In this document: positions 22,642 through 33,310 of the stretch, piece by piece
How the letters are laid out: every line of letters begins with the position of its first letter
Numbering within the stretch: the first letter of the stretch is position 1
Source of the DNA: Malus domestica
Taxonomy: Eukaryota; Streptophyta; Magnoliopsida; Rosales; Rosaceae
NCBI RefSeq assembly: GCF_042453785.1
Contig: NC_091667.1
Span: 33,472,001 to 33,536,000, forward strand
Length of the DNA stretch: 64,000 nt
Direction of reading: 5' to 3'
Notes under the pieces: generated by a model
What the model was told of the DNA's origin: nothing
Database searches by the model: none
What the model saw: only the letters and a program-made list of their open reading frames with translations
Translations under genes and position numbers: made by a program

Positions 22642-22895
22642 AAATTAGCTATAAGTTACTAAATTTCTGATTCTTTGAGAGGACAAGTTGTGATGGTTCG
22701 GAAAGTTGGATGTACAGAGTTGAAATATTTTTTATTTGCCATTATTTCCTTCAAGATATATGAACTATGTAATGTTACATTATGCCGAAAGGTTATTCAA
22801 TCATTATAAGACATTTTTTTTTTCTCCAAAAGCTGTGTTTATTTAACATGAGGTTTAATAGTTCAAATCACACCATTTAAGATGGAAGCCTTCAG
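22642..22895 (+). other. 3' flank of SDH-B
   Basis: It holds the 3' UTR and matches the SDH-A 3' flank in order (GAGAGGACAAGTT, GATGTACAGAG). No gene is seen. Confidence 0.6.
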
Positions 22896-23128
22896 ACTCG
22901 TTTGGAAGTGCTTTTAAAATAATTGAAAGCATTTTTTTGATGAAATTGATTTTAGATTCCAAAAGTACTTTAAGTGCTTTTTGAAAGAAGCATTAGATAT
23001 GTGCTTCTTGCAGGAAGTACTAAAAGTATTTTTTCGTGATTCACTTAGATTTTTACTAAGGCTTGATTTCAAAAACTTTTTCACTAAAAGAGCTTTCACT
23101 CATTTTAAAAACACTTTCAAATGAGCTT
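22896..23128. mobile_element. Foldback MITE, about 230 bp
   Basis: The left end reads CTCGTTTGGAAGTGCTTTTAAAATAATTGAAAG. The right end, CTTTCACTCATTTTAAAAACACTTTCAAATGAGC, is its imperfect inverse. Between them are repeated AAGTGCTTTTTGAAAGAAGC and GGAAGTACTAAAAGTA words. The insert is absent from the matching SDH-A 3' flank, and worn relatives lie at 9035-9205 and 46490-46600. Confidence 0.65.
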
Positions 23129-23290
23129 TTAATTGCTTCATTCGCAAGTAACTATTTTTCTTTCTCTTTTTCACCACAAGGCATTTTTTTTTTCACCCTA
23201 AAGTTATAAAGCCTAATATTCTTGTCTTAGTAAAAGCCAGATATCAAGAGGTGTTTTAATAGAATCTTTCTTTTTATTCAATTGATTTTA

Positions 23291-23442
23291 GGGAATTTAA
23301 CGAAAAGCTCCCGGTGCTGTTCATTTTAACGAAAAACCATATTTTATACTAAAAATTCAATCATGTTACTATTCACTTTACCTTTTATTTTATCTTTATC
23401 GTTAAAACTCAAAATTTTCAAATCATTTTCATTAATTTATCT
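23291..23442. mobile_element. Mutator-type MITE, 152 bp, 9-bp target duplication
   Basis: It starts GGGAATTTAACGAAAAGC and ends CATTTTCATTAATTTATC. TTGATTTTA lies on both sides (23282-23290 and 23443-23451). A second copy with its own duplication is at 40494, and a worn copy is near 56678. Confidence 0.8.
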
Positions 23443-23451
23443 TTGATTTTA

Positions 23452-24267
23452 TTAACATTTTGTAATATTAAACTCAATGGGACGTGTGGCACTGTTCATA
23501 ATCACAGTGTGTTTCCTGTTTTGGCCCTGTTAAGTTTGTTTTATTACATTTTTGCCACTGATAAAAATGCCCCGCCCTGATCACGTTTCTCCATGACTTC
23601 TTCCGTTCGACTTGGATTCGAAAAAAAGCTTCTGCTCCAAATTTCAGGAGTGAATTCCCTCACCAAATTTCAAAAGCCAATTAGCTCCTGATCGTTCCAA
23701 TTGAACTTCCTTTCCTTCAGTTGTTCCCATCAACATCATCTCCCTGGAACCTACGAGCTTAGTTGGGATTCCAGTTTTCCGATGATGATCGACGATCCCG
23801 GCAACGCCCGCCATCGAGGTTGGTCTGAAACGATTCCTCATCACCTATGGTACCTTCTATACCTATTGCATGTCAAAATCTACTTCAAATTTGTGATTTA
23901 ATATAATTAGGTTTTAGTAAATTATTCAGGATTTTGTAAAATTTTACGTTTAAAATTCTAATTAGTTTGTTAGGGATTGTTGAGGGATGTTTAAGCCCAG
24001 TTTGTTTTTTATTTTCAACCGATATAATGAACTTGCACTACGTCATTGCCTCTTCTCTGTATGTATTTTCCAGTACACCTAATTACAAATTAAGTATTTA
24101 AATTATGGTGTGCATTTGAGAAGTGATTTGGATTTAGTTTGAAATGATCGGTTTGCATTATTTTAGATTTGAAGGCCATTGCTCTATCATCCGTGTATAT
24201 TTTTCCATAATGAATGACTTATGTATCAAGCACTATTGACAATGGAATCATAGAAAACTCAACATGA
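23452..24267. other. Intergenic; possible 5' part of the decayed gene that follows
   Basis: An ATG-bearing, more GC-rich stretch (23575-23850) is followed by a GTACCTT donor-like site and AT-rich intron-like sequence. It could be the first exon or leader of the pseudogene at 24268-24607. I cannot assign a protein. Confidence 0.35.
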
Positions 24268-24607
24268 GCCATTCCAGCCGCCACTTCATGTCGAAAGAAG
24301 AACGAGCAAGCCACTTTCTTGGAGGATTTGAAGGATCACATTAATGATCTTGTCAATGCATCTAAGGATGAACACAAAACTTGCTTCAAGAACACCATGC
24401 AGAAGGTTTGTTCCTCCTTCACATTTAATGCTAATACAGCCTGTCCATAAGTGTTTTCATTGTTCAATCGGTTTGCTTCTGACTCTAATTGGGTAATTGT
24501 GCATTCGTTTTTAGTTGTTTGGAATGTCAAAGATTGTTGTTGAGAGGAGCCATGACACCACGAAAGTTTAGGGTACTCTTCCCCTTCAAGCCACAGTACA
24601 AAATAGA
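24268..24607 (+). pseudogene. Decayed two-exon gene fragment, family not named
   Basis: Exon-like block 24268-24405 encodes a charged helical segment (FLEDLKDHINDL, then DEHKTCFKNTMQK) and ends at a good donor (AAG|GTTTGT). After an intron of about 109 bp with acceptor TTTTTAG, block 24515-24607 continues LFGMSKIVVERS. It then has a TAG within the coding stretch, followed by GTLPLQATVQN before another stop. The upstream side begins after an in-frame TGA. The phase-consistent exon pair shows this was once a spliced gene. The combination resembles a conserved small plant protein, but I do not name it. Confidence 0.5.
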
Positions 24608-25451
24608 ACATCTTCTTTTATGTTTTGTAGGCAGATACATCTTGAGAACCAAACTTCGCTTTCTGGCTTTAACCAATTAGATTCTGGTGATGTATATTTT
24701 TTTTTAAATATTGGCACCTGCACTTCCAATTTCTATTATGGTCGTTCTTAGTATGTAGTATGTACCACGTCACCGTCAAATTTGATGGGTGAGATCTACC
24801 CAAAGAAACTCTATTGTTTCTTGAATTAATATACATGGCTATGCTCTCTACAAATTGATTGGCCTGGCTATATGGATGTATGCGAATAAATTATTATTAA
24901 TTTGCCTCTATACTCTGATGCAACTGATATTATTGTATTACCATGCCTCTTCCTCTCAGTCTGTCACCCATTTGTTTGATTGAGCTTTGGTGTCCAGCTG
25001 GCTTAATTAACTGTAACTGATTACCTGAAACACAATTTTGCACTTTCTCTTTGTTCTTTCTGTTTAATTAATTGACCAAAATGTAACTGAACTATCTTGG
25101 TTATCGTCGATACTTCATTAGGCTGTGGCAGTAAGTGAGCAAAGGGCTCTTCCAAGTCCCCTCACAACGTTCTTCTGCTATAGGTCTTAGACAGTAATGT
25201 TGACCTACAGATCAAAGACAACTTCTTTTAGCAACCATTAATTCATTCTGCTATATGTCAGCAAACAAAGTGTTATGGAAACCGCGAGCTAAGAAATTGG
25301 ATCCAAATTTAAATCTTGTTCTTCTCTCGGTTGCTAGAGTCCCCACTACTTCATAGCATTCCTATAATTTCACCTTTGCCACCCTTACTGGCTCCTATAA
25401 TTTCACCATGCCACCACCGCAGAAGTTCTCTCAGCCACGATTTAAATCGCT
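24608..25451. other. Intergenic, no gene seen
   Basis: This is AT-rich sequence with no convincing coding or repeat signal. Confidence 0.5.
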
Positions 25452-25860
25452 CCGAGGACTCTGATCCAGATTACAACATCATGCACTACCACAACACCAT
25501 GGCACTATACAACAACAACGACGCTTGGATGTGCAAGATGTTCCCATCCACCTTGAAAGTTCCCACAATGAGGTGGTTCTCGTAATCACCATCTAGATTC
25601 ATCGAATGCTTTGAAAGCATAGTTGACCCTTTCACAAACACATAGTCGGTGTACCGCGATGTGCGCTAACGTCAAAGCCATGTTTAGGATGACCCCTCAG
25701 TCAAAAGACAAAAATCCTTAAGACTTATCTGAAACGCTTCTGCGTAGAACTGGCGGAAGTAGAGAAGCCGGATAACAGATTGGCCACTACGGCATTCAAA
25801 CAAGGACTCTATGTTTACTCTCCCTCAAATTGATGCGCATATGTCACTAGCGCCCAACCT
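25452..25860 (+). pseudogene. Gypsy-type Gag fragment, broken
   Basis: The plus strand encodes Gag-like pieces: WMCKMFPSTLK followed by MRWFS, then a stop; SRFIECFESIVDPF; and in another frame TYLKRFCVELAEVEKPDN then LATTAFKQGL. These match the retrotransposon Gag domain of plant Ty3/gypsy elements in order. Several stops and frameshifts interrupt them. No protease or reverse transcriptase follows; the sequence meets a copia relic on the opposite strand. Confidence 0.7.
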
Positions 25861-25885
25861 GTCAAGTGAGCTATGATATACTTTG

Positions 25886-27425
25886 CTAGACAACTTTTGT
25901 ATGAACATTTACCAGTTGATCTTTAGACTTAACAAACTGCACGGAAATTAGTTCAGCTTCCAATTCCATTTCAACATGTTTAGTTCGATAATGTTGAACT
26001 GGATTGTGAGCAATGTCAATTGTAACCTTGTTATAACAATGTGACTTCATTGGTTTCCGTGGTCTAAAGCCCAAGTCGAAAGTAAATTTTGAACTCATAA
26101 CAACTCACAAATGCTATAAGACATACCTCGAAACTCTACCTCAGGGCTTGATTTGGCAACAACATTTTTTTCTTTGCTTCGCCCGGTAACTAGATTGCCT
26201 CCAACAAATGTGAAATAACCTAAAGTTGAACATTTTTCAGTGGTAAAACACGCCCAGTTTGCAATTGTATACCCGAAAACGTCCAAGCGACCATGTTTTG
26301 AGAACATAAGTCATTTCTCTAGAGCAGCCTTTAGGTATCTCAAAATGTGATTATCCGCACTACAATTCTAAATTCTAGGAGCATGCATGAACTGGCTAAC
26401 CACACTTACTGCATATGTAATATTTGAGATGATGTGTGCCAAATATATTAACCTTCCAACAAGACACTGATATTGTTCCTTATTGATTGGTGTTTGATCT
26501 TCTTACTTACCCAACATATGATTCAACTCTATAGATGTATCAGCAAGTTTGCAAGCAAGTATTCCAACTTATGTTAGCAATTTCATCACGTATTTCCGTG
26601 AGATAGGAAAAAAACAAAAACAAAAAAAACACCTTTCGGGGATATAGACACTTCCATCCCCAAGAAATACTTTAAGGGACCAAGGTCTTTCATCTTAAAC
26701 TCTTGAGACATATATGTTTGTAATGCAGCTCTTTCTTTAAGATCATGCCATGTCACCACCATGTCATCTGCATAAATAATCAATGCAATGCTTTTATCTT
26801 TCTTACATTTCAAAAATAATATATGGTAGGAATTACTTTGTATATACACAAAGGCCTTCATTAACTTAATCAATTTGTCAAACCATGCTCGTGGAGACTG
26901 TTTGAGGCTGTAGAGAAGCTTCTTTATTTTGCACACTTTAATTCTCAGAAGGCATATTACATCCTAGGGGAGGATGGATCCATGATTTTACAATTACTGA
27001 ATGAGTTCATGACTCGCAAACTCATCGTCCTTATCAGAACTCATAACCTAAATCTTACTCTATAACTGGGTACCCTCCTTTTTGTGGAACCTTTGAAACA
27101 TAGAACTCACTTTCCCTTTTGTCTTTCGTAGACAAATCCATGTTATGCGGGTGCCATCTTTTATAAAGGAAAGGAACCATCGAGCTCTTCTAGGATTAGG
27201 AATTTTTGCTAGACCCCATACATCTGAACGAACGAGCAAAAAGACTTTGTTGCTCGTATAATGCTTAAGGGAAACGGAACATGATGTCGTTTTGCTAACT
27301 CACATATGTCACATATAAAATCAACATTACTGAGATTTGTAAATAGTGAAGGAAATAACTTCTTAAGATAATCGAATGATGCATGCCCCAGCCTTTTGTG
27401 CCATAACCATATACTAGTTTATATT
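25886..27425 (-). pseudogene. Ty1/copia polyprotein relic with internal deletion
   Basis: Read on the minus strand from 27425: a GAG-pre-integrase segment (LWHKRLGHASFDYLKKLFP, then CDICELAKRHH) and the integrase start (SDVWGLAKIPNP, FIKDGTRITW). These are followed within about 160 bp by reverse transcriptase (LYSLKQSPRAWFDKL; YADDMV at 26780-26760; MKDLGPLKYFLGMEV). RNase H follows (DVFGYTIANWA, YFTFVGGNLVT, at 26280-26120), then the C-terminal tail (QLVNVHTKVV) near 25890. A normal element has well over 1 kb between integrase start and reverse transcriptase, so there is a large internal deletion besides frameshifts and stops. No LTRs were recognised. Confidence 0.85.
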
Positions 27426-28573
27426 TTTAAATTGTATCTCCACTTGCCTTGAAATTGAAAGCTTGAGCAATGCGCCGAGTACAAAAACTAATCAACTTTG
27501 TTATGCGAGTACAAGAGAATAAGAAACTATAAGATTATAGAAAACCCTAATGACAAAGTCAACTAAGCCCACTGAAGCTGGCCTCACAATAACATTGAGT
27601 CTTTTATTTAAAATATTATCTGTAAGATATTACCCAACTGACAGGAACAACAAAACATACATAAAAGTAAAACTCAAAGGTCAATATTTCTTACTTAAAA
27701 AAACATACTAATAAACTAAAAAAATGTAAACTTCACAGCCCTCTAATTTTCCATATATTGCAAACTTCATCATCATGCTACAATGTCGTCGTTGTCCATA
27801 ATGAGGCCATCGATCATTTTGATAAAGAAAAACAAGACTAGCCGTTTGATCGGCAGTCCAGAGATGCTACTAAAACTCTTACTAATATACTATATTGCTC
27901 AACTAGCTCTCTGCCGAATATATTATATTGCTCCACTAGCTTAACTCATATTTATCCTAAACCAAATATATTACGTTGCCTACGCGTATCTTGGTGGACG
28001 CTCTCGTGGCACCGATTATCCGTTTTTGTGCCTAATGCCTCTTTGATTCTAGCACACACATTTCTACCGTGGAAATGGAGCTGCTTTTTTTTTTCTTTTT
28101 TTTTTTAAATTTAGTTTTTGTTTTGGTCGCTTCTGCTCAATAGTCGATTAGATATTGTCGAAAAATAAATAAATTAATTAATTAAATAGTTGATTTGATG
28201 ATATAATTATGAGATAACCACATTTCTTATTTTGGCTAAATTAAGTATTTCATAATTCAATATTCAATTATAAATGGCTTGGCTGCAAGTGATTGTGGGA
28301 TAGCATATCAGATAAGCGCAATAAATGAGAATTACGACAAAAATACATTTTCGAAGTGATTTTTTCTTTTGAAGTGAAGAGCATCTTCAACAGTCACCTA
28401 ATTACAAAGATAATTAAATTGAACTCCTTTTTGCCTAAAAAAAAAATCAAATCTAACGGTGAAAATAATTGCAGCCCAGAAAAAATCACTAAATTACTAA
28501 TGATTCTCTAAACATACGCATACCCTTGCAAGAATTGACAGAACAGCTATCAAAGCACTTATCCAAATTCTTA
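27426..28573. other. Intergenic, no gene seen
   Basis: This AT-rich stretch includes a T-rich run at 28085-28108. Some of 27430-27700 may be further worn copia sequence. Nothing else is supportable. Confidence 0.5.
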
Positions 28574-29389
28574 GAGCAGTTCCACCGGAGGTGGAATAGC
28601 CCAGCACCCAGTCAAAAAACCAGGCTGGCACCCTGTCAATTCACTCCATCCCGTGAAATCGACTGGCACCCAGCCCAAGCCAGTCCACAAGCTGGCCTAA
28701 AATCGACAGACCTTGGGACTGGCCTATCTGACGTCAGCGTGGCGTCGAAGGAGAATCCGAGCACCGAGACAACGAGCGGTGAATCGCTCTGGAGCTCGTT
28801 CTGGAACTTGAGCTCGCGCTGGAGCGACCCGGAGTCCACGAGCTTGACGGCGACGTCTTGGCGAGTGTGTGGGATTATGCCGAAGAACACGGACCCGGAG
28901 CCGCCTTGGCTGAATCGGTGCGTCGAAGAGAACAAGTCGGTCGCTCGGCGGAGGACGGAGTAGGAGTACCGGTGGGGGGGCTTGGAGTTGGATTCCGGGG
29001 CAGTCCGTTTCTGGGTGATTTTTCGAAAGCAGACCAGGAGGAAGAGGAGGAGAGAGAAGGCGGTGGTGGTGGAGGCGGCGGCGAGAGGGTGGGGGAAGCG
29101 GCTGCTGACGCGGGGTTGAGGCTGAGGACTAGCTGCGGGCTATGGCGATGGGGAGTGAAGGAATTGGCGCATCGTGGGGACCAAAGACAGTCGGAGGAGT
29201 TGAAGGAGGAAGAAGAAGAAAGTGTTTATAATAAAAAATAATAATATTTTAATAAAATTGACTAGGCTATTTTTTTTTTAGGAGTGGAGATGCATTGGCC
29301 TATTACTGTTTATTGGGGTCTATTACTGTTTATTTGAGTGGATAAATGCGCTGGGTGCTGGCACAAAGTCCTTAGGGGTGGACTTGCTC
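28574..29389. mobile_element. Harbinger-like MITE carrying a host gene fragment, 816 bp
   Basis: The ends are GAGCAGTTCCACC and GGTGGACTTGCTC, flanked on both sides by TTA (28571-28573 and 29390-29392). It is the same family as the element at 17421: the sub-terminal words AGCACCCAG, GACTGGCACCCAGCCC and TGGGTGCTGGCACAAAG are shared. Unlike the AT-rich 17421 copy, its middle (28735-29220) is very GC-rich and is an acquired piece of a receptor-kinase gene, described separately. Confidence 0.8.
28735..29172 (-). pseudogene. Captured 5' fragment of a receptor-like kinase gene
   Basis: The minus strand, starting with an ATG at 29172, reads as one frame with a single TAG stop after about ten codons. 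It shows an Ala/Ser/Thr-rich segment, a hydrophobic stretch (AFSLLLFLLVC) followed by FRKITQKR (a membrane anchor with basic flank), a juxtamembrane linker (HRYSYSVLRRATD) and the kinase N-lobe: FSQGGSGSVFFGII as the glycine-rich loop and VAVKLVDS with the catalytic-type lysine. It ends in VVSVLGFSFD, before the catalytic loop. It therefore cannot be a working kinase. The fragment lies wholly inside a Harbinger-like MITE, so it was acquired by transduplication. The donor is a membrane receptor-like cytoplasmic-type kinase gene elsewhere in the genome. The exact subfamily is inference. Confidence 0.8.
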
Positions 29390-29559
29390 TTACAAGGGCA
29401 TGCGTTCTCTTGGAGAAGCATTAGACAAGGTGAGGGTCCACCCGCACGCGAAGGACCAAAGCCAAACAGCTCCATTTGATGCATACATTTTATGACGTTG
29501 GTGAATGTGTCATTGATTCTGAAAGGATGAAATGAATATGGAAGACTTCTCTTTGATTT

Positions 29560-29733
29560 GTGGGAGAGGATCTTTCCCTCATCTTTCTTCCATTCCTTTT
29601 TTTTTATACTTAAATAATTACGGTTAAGTCATGTAAATATCTTATGTTGATTTTTTATAAAGATAATAAAACAAAAAATAATATTTGAGAGGAGGAGAGA
29701 GAATGAATAGGAATAGGAGGGGAAAAAATCTTA
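29560..29733. mobile_element. Possible small MITE with purine/pyrimidine inverted ends
   Basis: The left end reads GGGAGAGGATCTTTCCCTCATC, and the right end GGAATAGGAGGGGAAAAAATC is an imperfect inverse. A related sequence is at 37441-37600. Ends and target duplication are not clear. Confidence 0.4.
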
Positions 29734-29764
29734 CGTCGAATTTGTGAAGCCATAATTAATTTAA

Positions 29765-31143
29765 GAGTAAATTACACAAAATTACTTCAACTATTAATTG
29801 AACCACAATCTCATACCTTATATTTTAAACATTGCAATGTCATACATTAACTTATGAATTCGTTGCAATGTCAAACTTCCGTTAAATTTTTAGTCAATTT
29901 AACTATTAAATGATGATGTGGCAAGATCAGGATCCACTCTTCCGCCAATTGGAATAAAAAAAAAATTTATTATTAATAAATTAAGAAAATTTTATTTTAT
30001 CAATTAAAATTATTTAATTACTTATTTTGAAAAATAATAATTTTCTATTACTGCTTCTGTTTTTTGGGGTAAATTTTTTTCTTCAAATTTTGTGTTATTT
30101 TATCAACTATTAATTTTCTATTCCGGCGACCTCCTTTATCTCTTTCTCTTCCTCCTTCTCTCACTCTAACCTCGAAATGGTGTCGATCGAAACCCGGCGA
30201 GCAGCCACCAATGAAATCGAAGGTTAGAATCTGAGATCTGGCGTTGACCATTCGCCTGCTACGATTGTAGTCACGTCGAGAGACATAGATAACTAGGTTT
30301 TGGGGTAGGTTTTGGGGATTGTGGTATTTGCTTGGCAAGTACCAACAGCTGGGGCTGTGTATTTCGAAAATTTCTCTTAATCTTTCGAATTGGTGTCGCC
30401 ACTCTTCAATTGATTTGTGGGTTTCCTCCATCTCTGTGAAAATGGTGATGGACAAAAGAAGGAGAGGTAGGTGAGGTTGGGCCACTGCTGCCTACCCAGT
30501 TGCTTCTCTTATCTTGTCTGTAAATAACATGAATTGCTGGATTTGGGATAACTCAGAAGTGCACCATCGCCAGAAACCTATACAAAGGCTTTTAACCTTT
30601 TCAATTAATGAATAATTAATAAAACACTTGTTGTCAACAAAAATCTTATGAAATTATCAGTTTAATCCTTTAATTAAAACTGAACATGAAGAAAAAATAT
30701 GGGACAGAAATGTAATTAAACAGAACTAAATTTTACTGTTTTTTTAAATCTCACATATATGTAATCCTAATATATTTCTAATTAAAAAATAAAAAATAAA
30801 AAAATTCTCACTCTCACATTCTCTATCACTCTCTTCCTCTCTCCTTCTATTTCAAAAATAAAAATAAAAAATTTTCTTACACACTTTGTGTGTGCTCATA
30901 TACTAGTATTTTTTAAAATAACTAATTAAAGTAAATTTTTTAATTTATTATTAATTAATTAATTTTTTATAGTGGGCCCTCTCCTGCCACATCATCATTT
31001 AACAACCAAATTAACAAAAAATTTAACAGATGTCTGACATTGCAAAGAATTCATAAGTTGAGGTATGACATTGCAATGTTTAAAACATAAGATATGATAT
31101 TATGGTTCGACTAATAATTAAGGTAGTTTTATGTAATTTACCA
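29765..31143. mobile_element. Mutator-like non-autonomous element, 1379 bp, 9-bp target duplication
   Basis: Terminal inverted repeats of about 190 bp are visible: the left begins GAGTAAATTACACAAAATTAC, and the right ends GTAATTTACCA with GACATTGCAATGTTTAAAAC in inverse order. TTAATTTAA flanks both sides exactly (29756-29764 and 31144-31152). The interior (30050-30480) is less AT-rich and has a 145-codon open frame on the minus strand with no recognisable domain. It may be acquired sequence. No MURA transposase is present. Confidence 0.85.
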
Positions 31144-31402
31144 TTAATTTAACTCTAAGAAATTGAAAAAATAAATCATAAAAACTACTAAAAAAATTAT
31201 TTTAAAAATTCAAAAAACTTACCAAGTTTACACTCTAAAAATCTACAAAGTTCAACACAACATGGCTGACCCTAAGATTTCAAAAGTCATGTGCTAAACT
31301 AAATCTAGAACCTGAATAATGCTAAGATTGTAATTTCATTTTAGTTGTACTAAATTGTAATAGGATTAAGAATTTCATACAAACAACTGCGCTAACAAAC
31401 AC

Positions 31403-31584
31403 TTTTTTTTTTTTTTTAACAAACGATTTTATTAACACTAAAGGAGTGAGGGATTGTGTTAAGCCTCACAATGGGCTTGCAATAATGTGGTTCAAATTTG
31501 TCTTTTGTGATAATCAAACTTAAGACCTCTCACTTACAAACTTACAAATGAAGAGGATTACCACTAAACTGTAGCATTAAGTGG
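31403..31584 (-). mobile_element. SINE, minus strand, best copy in window
   Basis: On the minus strand: GCCACTTAATGCTACAGTTTAGTGGTAATCC head (A-box-like TAGTGGT), then GTGAGAGGTCTTAAGTTTGATTATC (B-box-like), TTTGAACCACATTATTGCAAGCCC, GTTAATAAAATCGTTTGTT, and a terminal poly(A) (T run 31403-31417 on plus). The layout is that of a tRNA-derived SINE. Confidence 0.7.
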
Positions 31585-32276
31585 CTACAAACACATTTAA
31601 ATATATATACACATGCAAAAATGAAAAATCGAGGCCCTTCTGATTTGGGGGACATGTACAGTGACACCACTTGCAGTCCCTCAGGGCTGTTTCTGCAACA
31701 CACTACCAAGTTAAACATTTAAAATTACCCAAAAAGTTTACGACGGTAATAATATGTGGGATAAGACGAAGAAAACATTAAAAAAAAAAAACATTTGTGA
31801 ATATCAATCGCCCTTGTGCTTGGCCTTTTTCTTTCCAAACTGTTGGACTTGCACAAAAACAATTATTGTTTAGAGTGAAAAGTAAATACAATTTTATGAT
31901 ATAAAAATCATCATAACTCACTTTTACTTTTTGATTTTTCGAAAATTATATTAGTTGATCCTATATGTTCTCCTTTATCCAATAACAATTATTTCCAAAT
32001 ATGTTAGTTTTTGGGCACAACACTACATCTTAAATTATCTTAAATTGGGTTTAATAATTACTACTCATCTACTCACTCAACCACGAGCTGGTGATCCAGA
32101 AAAACGGATTACGATACTTCCTTAAAATTAAAAACTGGAGGTTTCGGATTCGAAACCCGCTACTGGTGTGGAAGCCAGACTTGTGGTTAGTGGGAGGCTG
32201 AAATGCCTCTGTGAGTCTTCCCAGCCGCCGGAAAAGGTGAATAATCATGGTTTACCATCAGTTGTCCCAATTTTTA
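31585..32276. other. Intergenic with a possible second SINE-like sequence
   Basis: At 32085-32240 the plus strand has ACCACGAGCTGGTGATCCAG, then GGATTCGAAACCC, a B-box-like word, and AAGCCAGACTTGTGGTTAGTGGGAGGC. This may be another tRNA-related SINE but no tail is clear. The remainder shows no gene. Confidence 0.35.
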
Positions 32277-32957
32277 AGAGTAAGTTCACCCCTCATTTAG
32301 GGGGTGGCCCAAAGCCTAAAAAAATAGGTTGGCACCTAAAAAATCCACTCCACCCCACAAAATAGGTCGGCCCAAAGTGGATGTCAGCTTTGAGCTCAAC
32401 ATATAATGGACTGAGCAAGGAACTAACCTACATGACGCCAGGTTGACGTCAGCCATGTAAATTTCTTGTTTTGCTGATGGCACGTGGGATAGAGTTCCAA
32501 CATTAAAAAAAGAAAGAAAGGAAAATGTCAGCATCTTATAGTGGGCCATGTGTCCACTTTTGGGCTCTTGGATTTCAACCTTTTTGAAATCTAACGGTCC
32601 AGATTGATTAACTTAATAAAAAAATTTAAAAATTGTTTAAAAATACAAAAAAAGTAAACAAATGTTTTTTAATATAAATATCTAACCATCTTCTACAAAA
32701 ATTGTACTTTCGGATAATGATACGTGGCAGGACAAGATTGGTTAAAAATCATATCCGAAATTAAAAATATTTTTTTAATTATTTTATAATAAAAAATTAA
32801 TAATATTTTAATAAGAATTAACTAGACTCTTGCCCATCTCATTTTTTAGGGGTGGAGATGTACTTGGCCAATTACTATTCATTGCAGTAAATTACTATTC
32901 ATTTGAGTAGATTAAATAGACTTTGGACCAACTCATTTTTTAAGGGTGTAATTGGTC
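32277..32957. mobile_element. Harbinger-like MITE, worn copy of the 17421/28574 family
   Basis: The left end AGAGTAAGTTCACCCC and right end GGGTGTAATTGGTC form a worn inverted repeat between TTA triplets (32274-32276 and 32958-32960). Interior words shared with the family include GGGGTGGAGATG...TTGGCC..ATTACT.TTCA, near 32865, and a sub-terminal second inverted end (GGGGGTGG at 32300). Confidence 0.65.
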
Positions 32958-32999
32958 TTAAAAAAAATATGCCCACTCACAAGGGATAAGGATCCTTGC

Positions 33000-33182
33000 T
33001 AGATCCTTTTCCTGGGGATCCTAAGGACCACGTGATCGTGACCTTTTATCGTATATTGTGTGGTCAGTTTTCGTTCGGTACTATTTATATTTAATTTTAA
33101 ATTTTAAATTTTGAAATAATTTCTGACCTCACGATGTATGATGAACGGTCACGATCAGTGAATTCCTAGCATTCCTAGCAAA
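33000..33182. mobile_element. Small repeat (MITE-like) with GGATCCT words
   Basis: It contains CCTGGGGATCCTAAGGACCA, GTACTATTTATATTTAATTTTAAA, GAAATAATTTCTGACC and CGATGTATGATGAACGG in order. The same order occurs at about 41005-41165 (GTATATTATATGATCA, AAATACTATTCATATTTAATTTTAAA, AAATAATTTCTAACC, CGATGTACGATGAATGG). Two related copies support a repeat family. Ends are imprecise. Confidence 0.5.
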
Positions 33183-33310
33183 AATGATCCGGCGAAGATC
33201 CATTTCCACTCACAAGTCCAATTGGATGCGGGGTCCACAATAAACGAATAATATGGACGGTTGCTTCGCTGATATGACTATGCATTACGTCACATCCACT
33301 CACCATTTCC

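Noticed and set aside
28526-29241. Plus-strand open frames of 145 and 127 codons in the GC-rich core, one rich in Glu and Gly
   Set aside because: They are the opposite strand of the captured kinase fragment; the sense reading is on minus.
30048-30485. 145-codon minus-strand open frame inside the Mutator-like element
   Set aside because: No recognised domain; kept only as possible captured DNA, not called as a gene.
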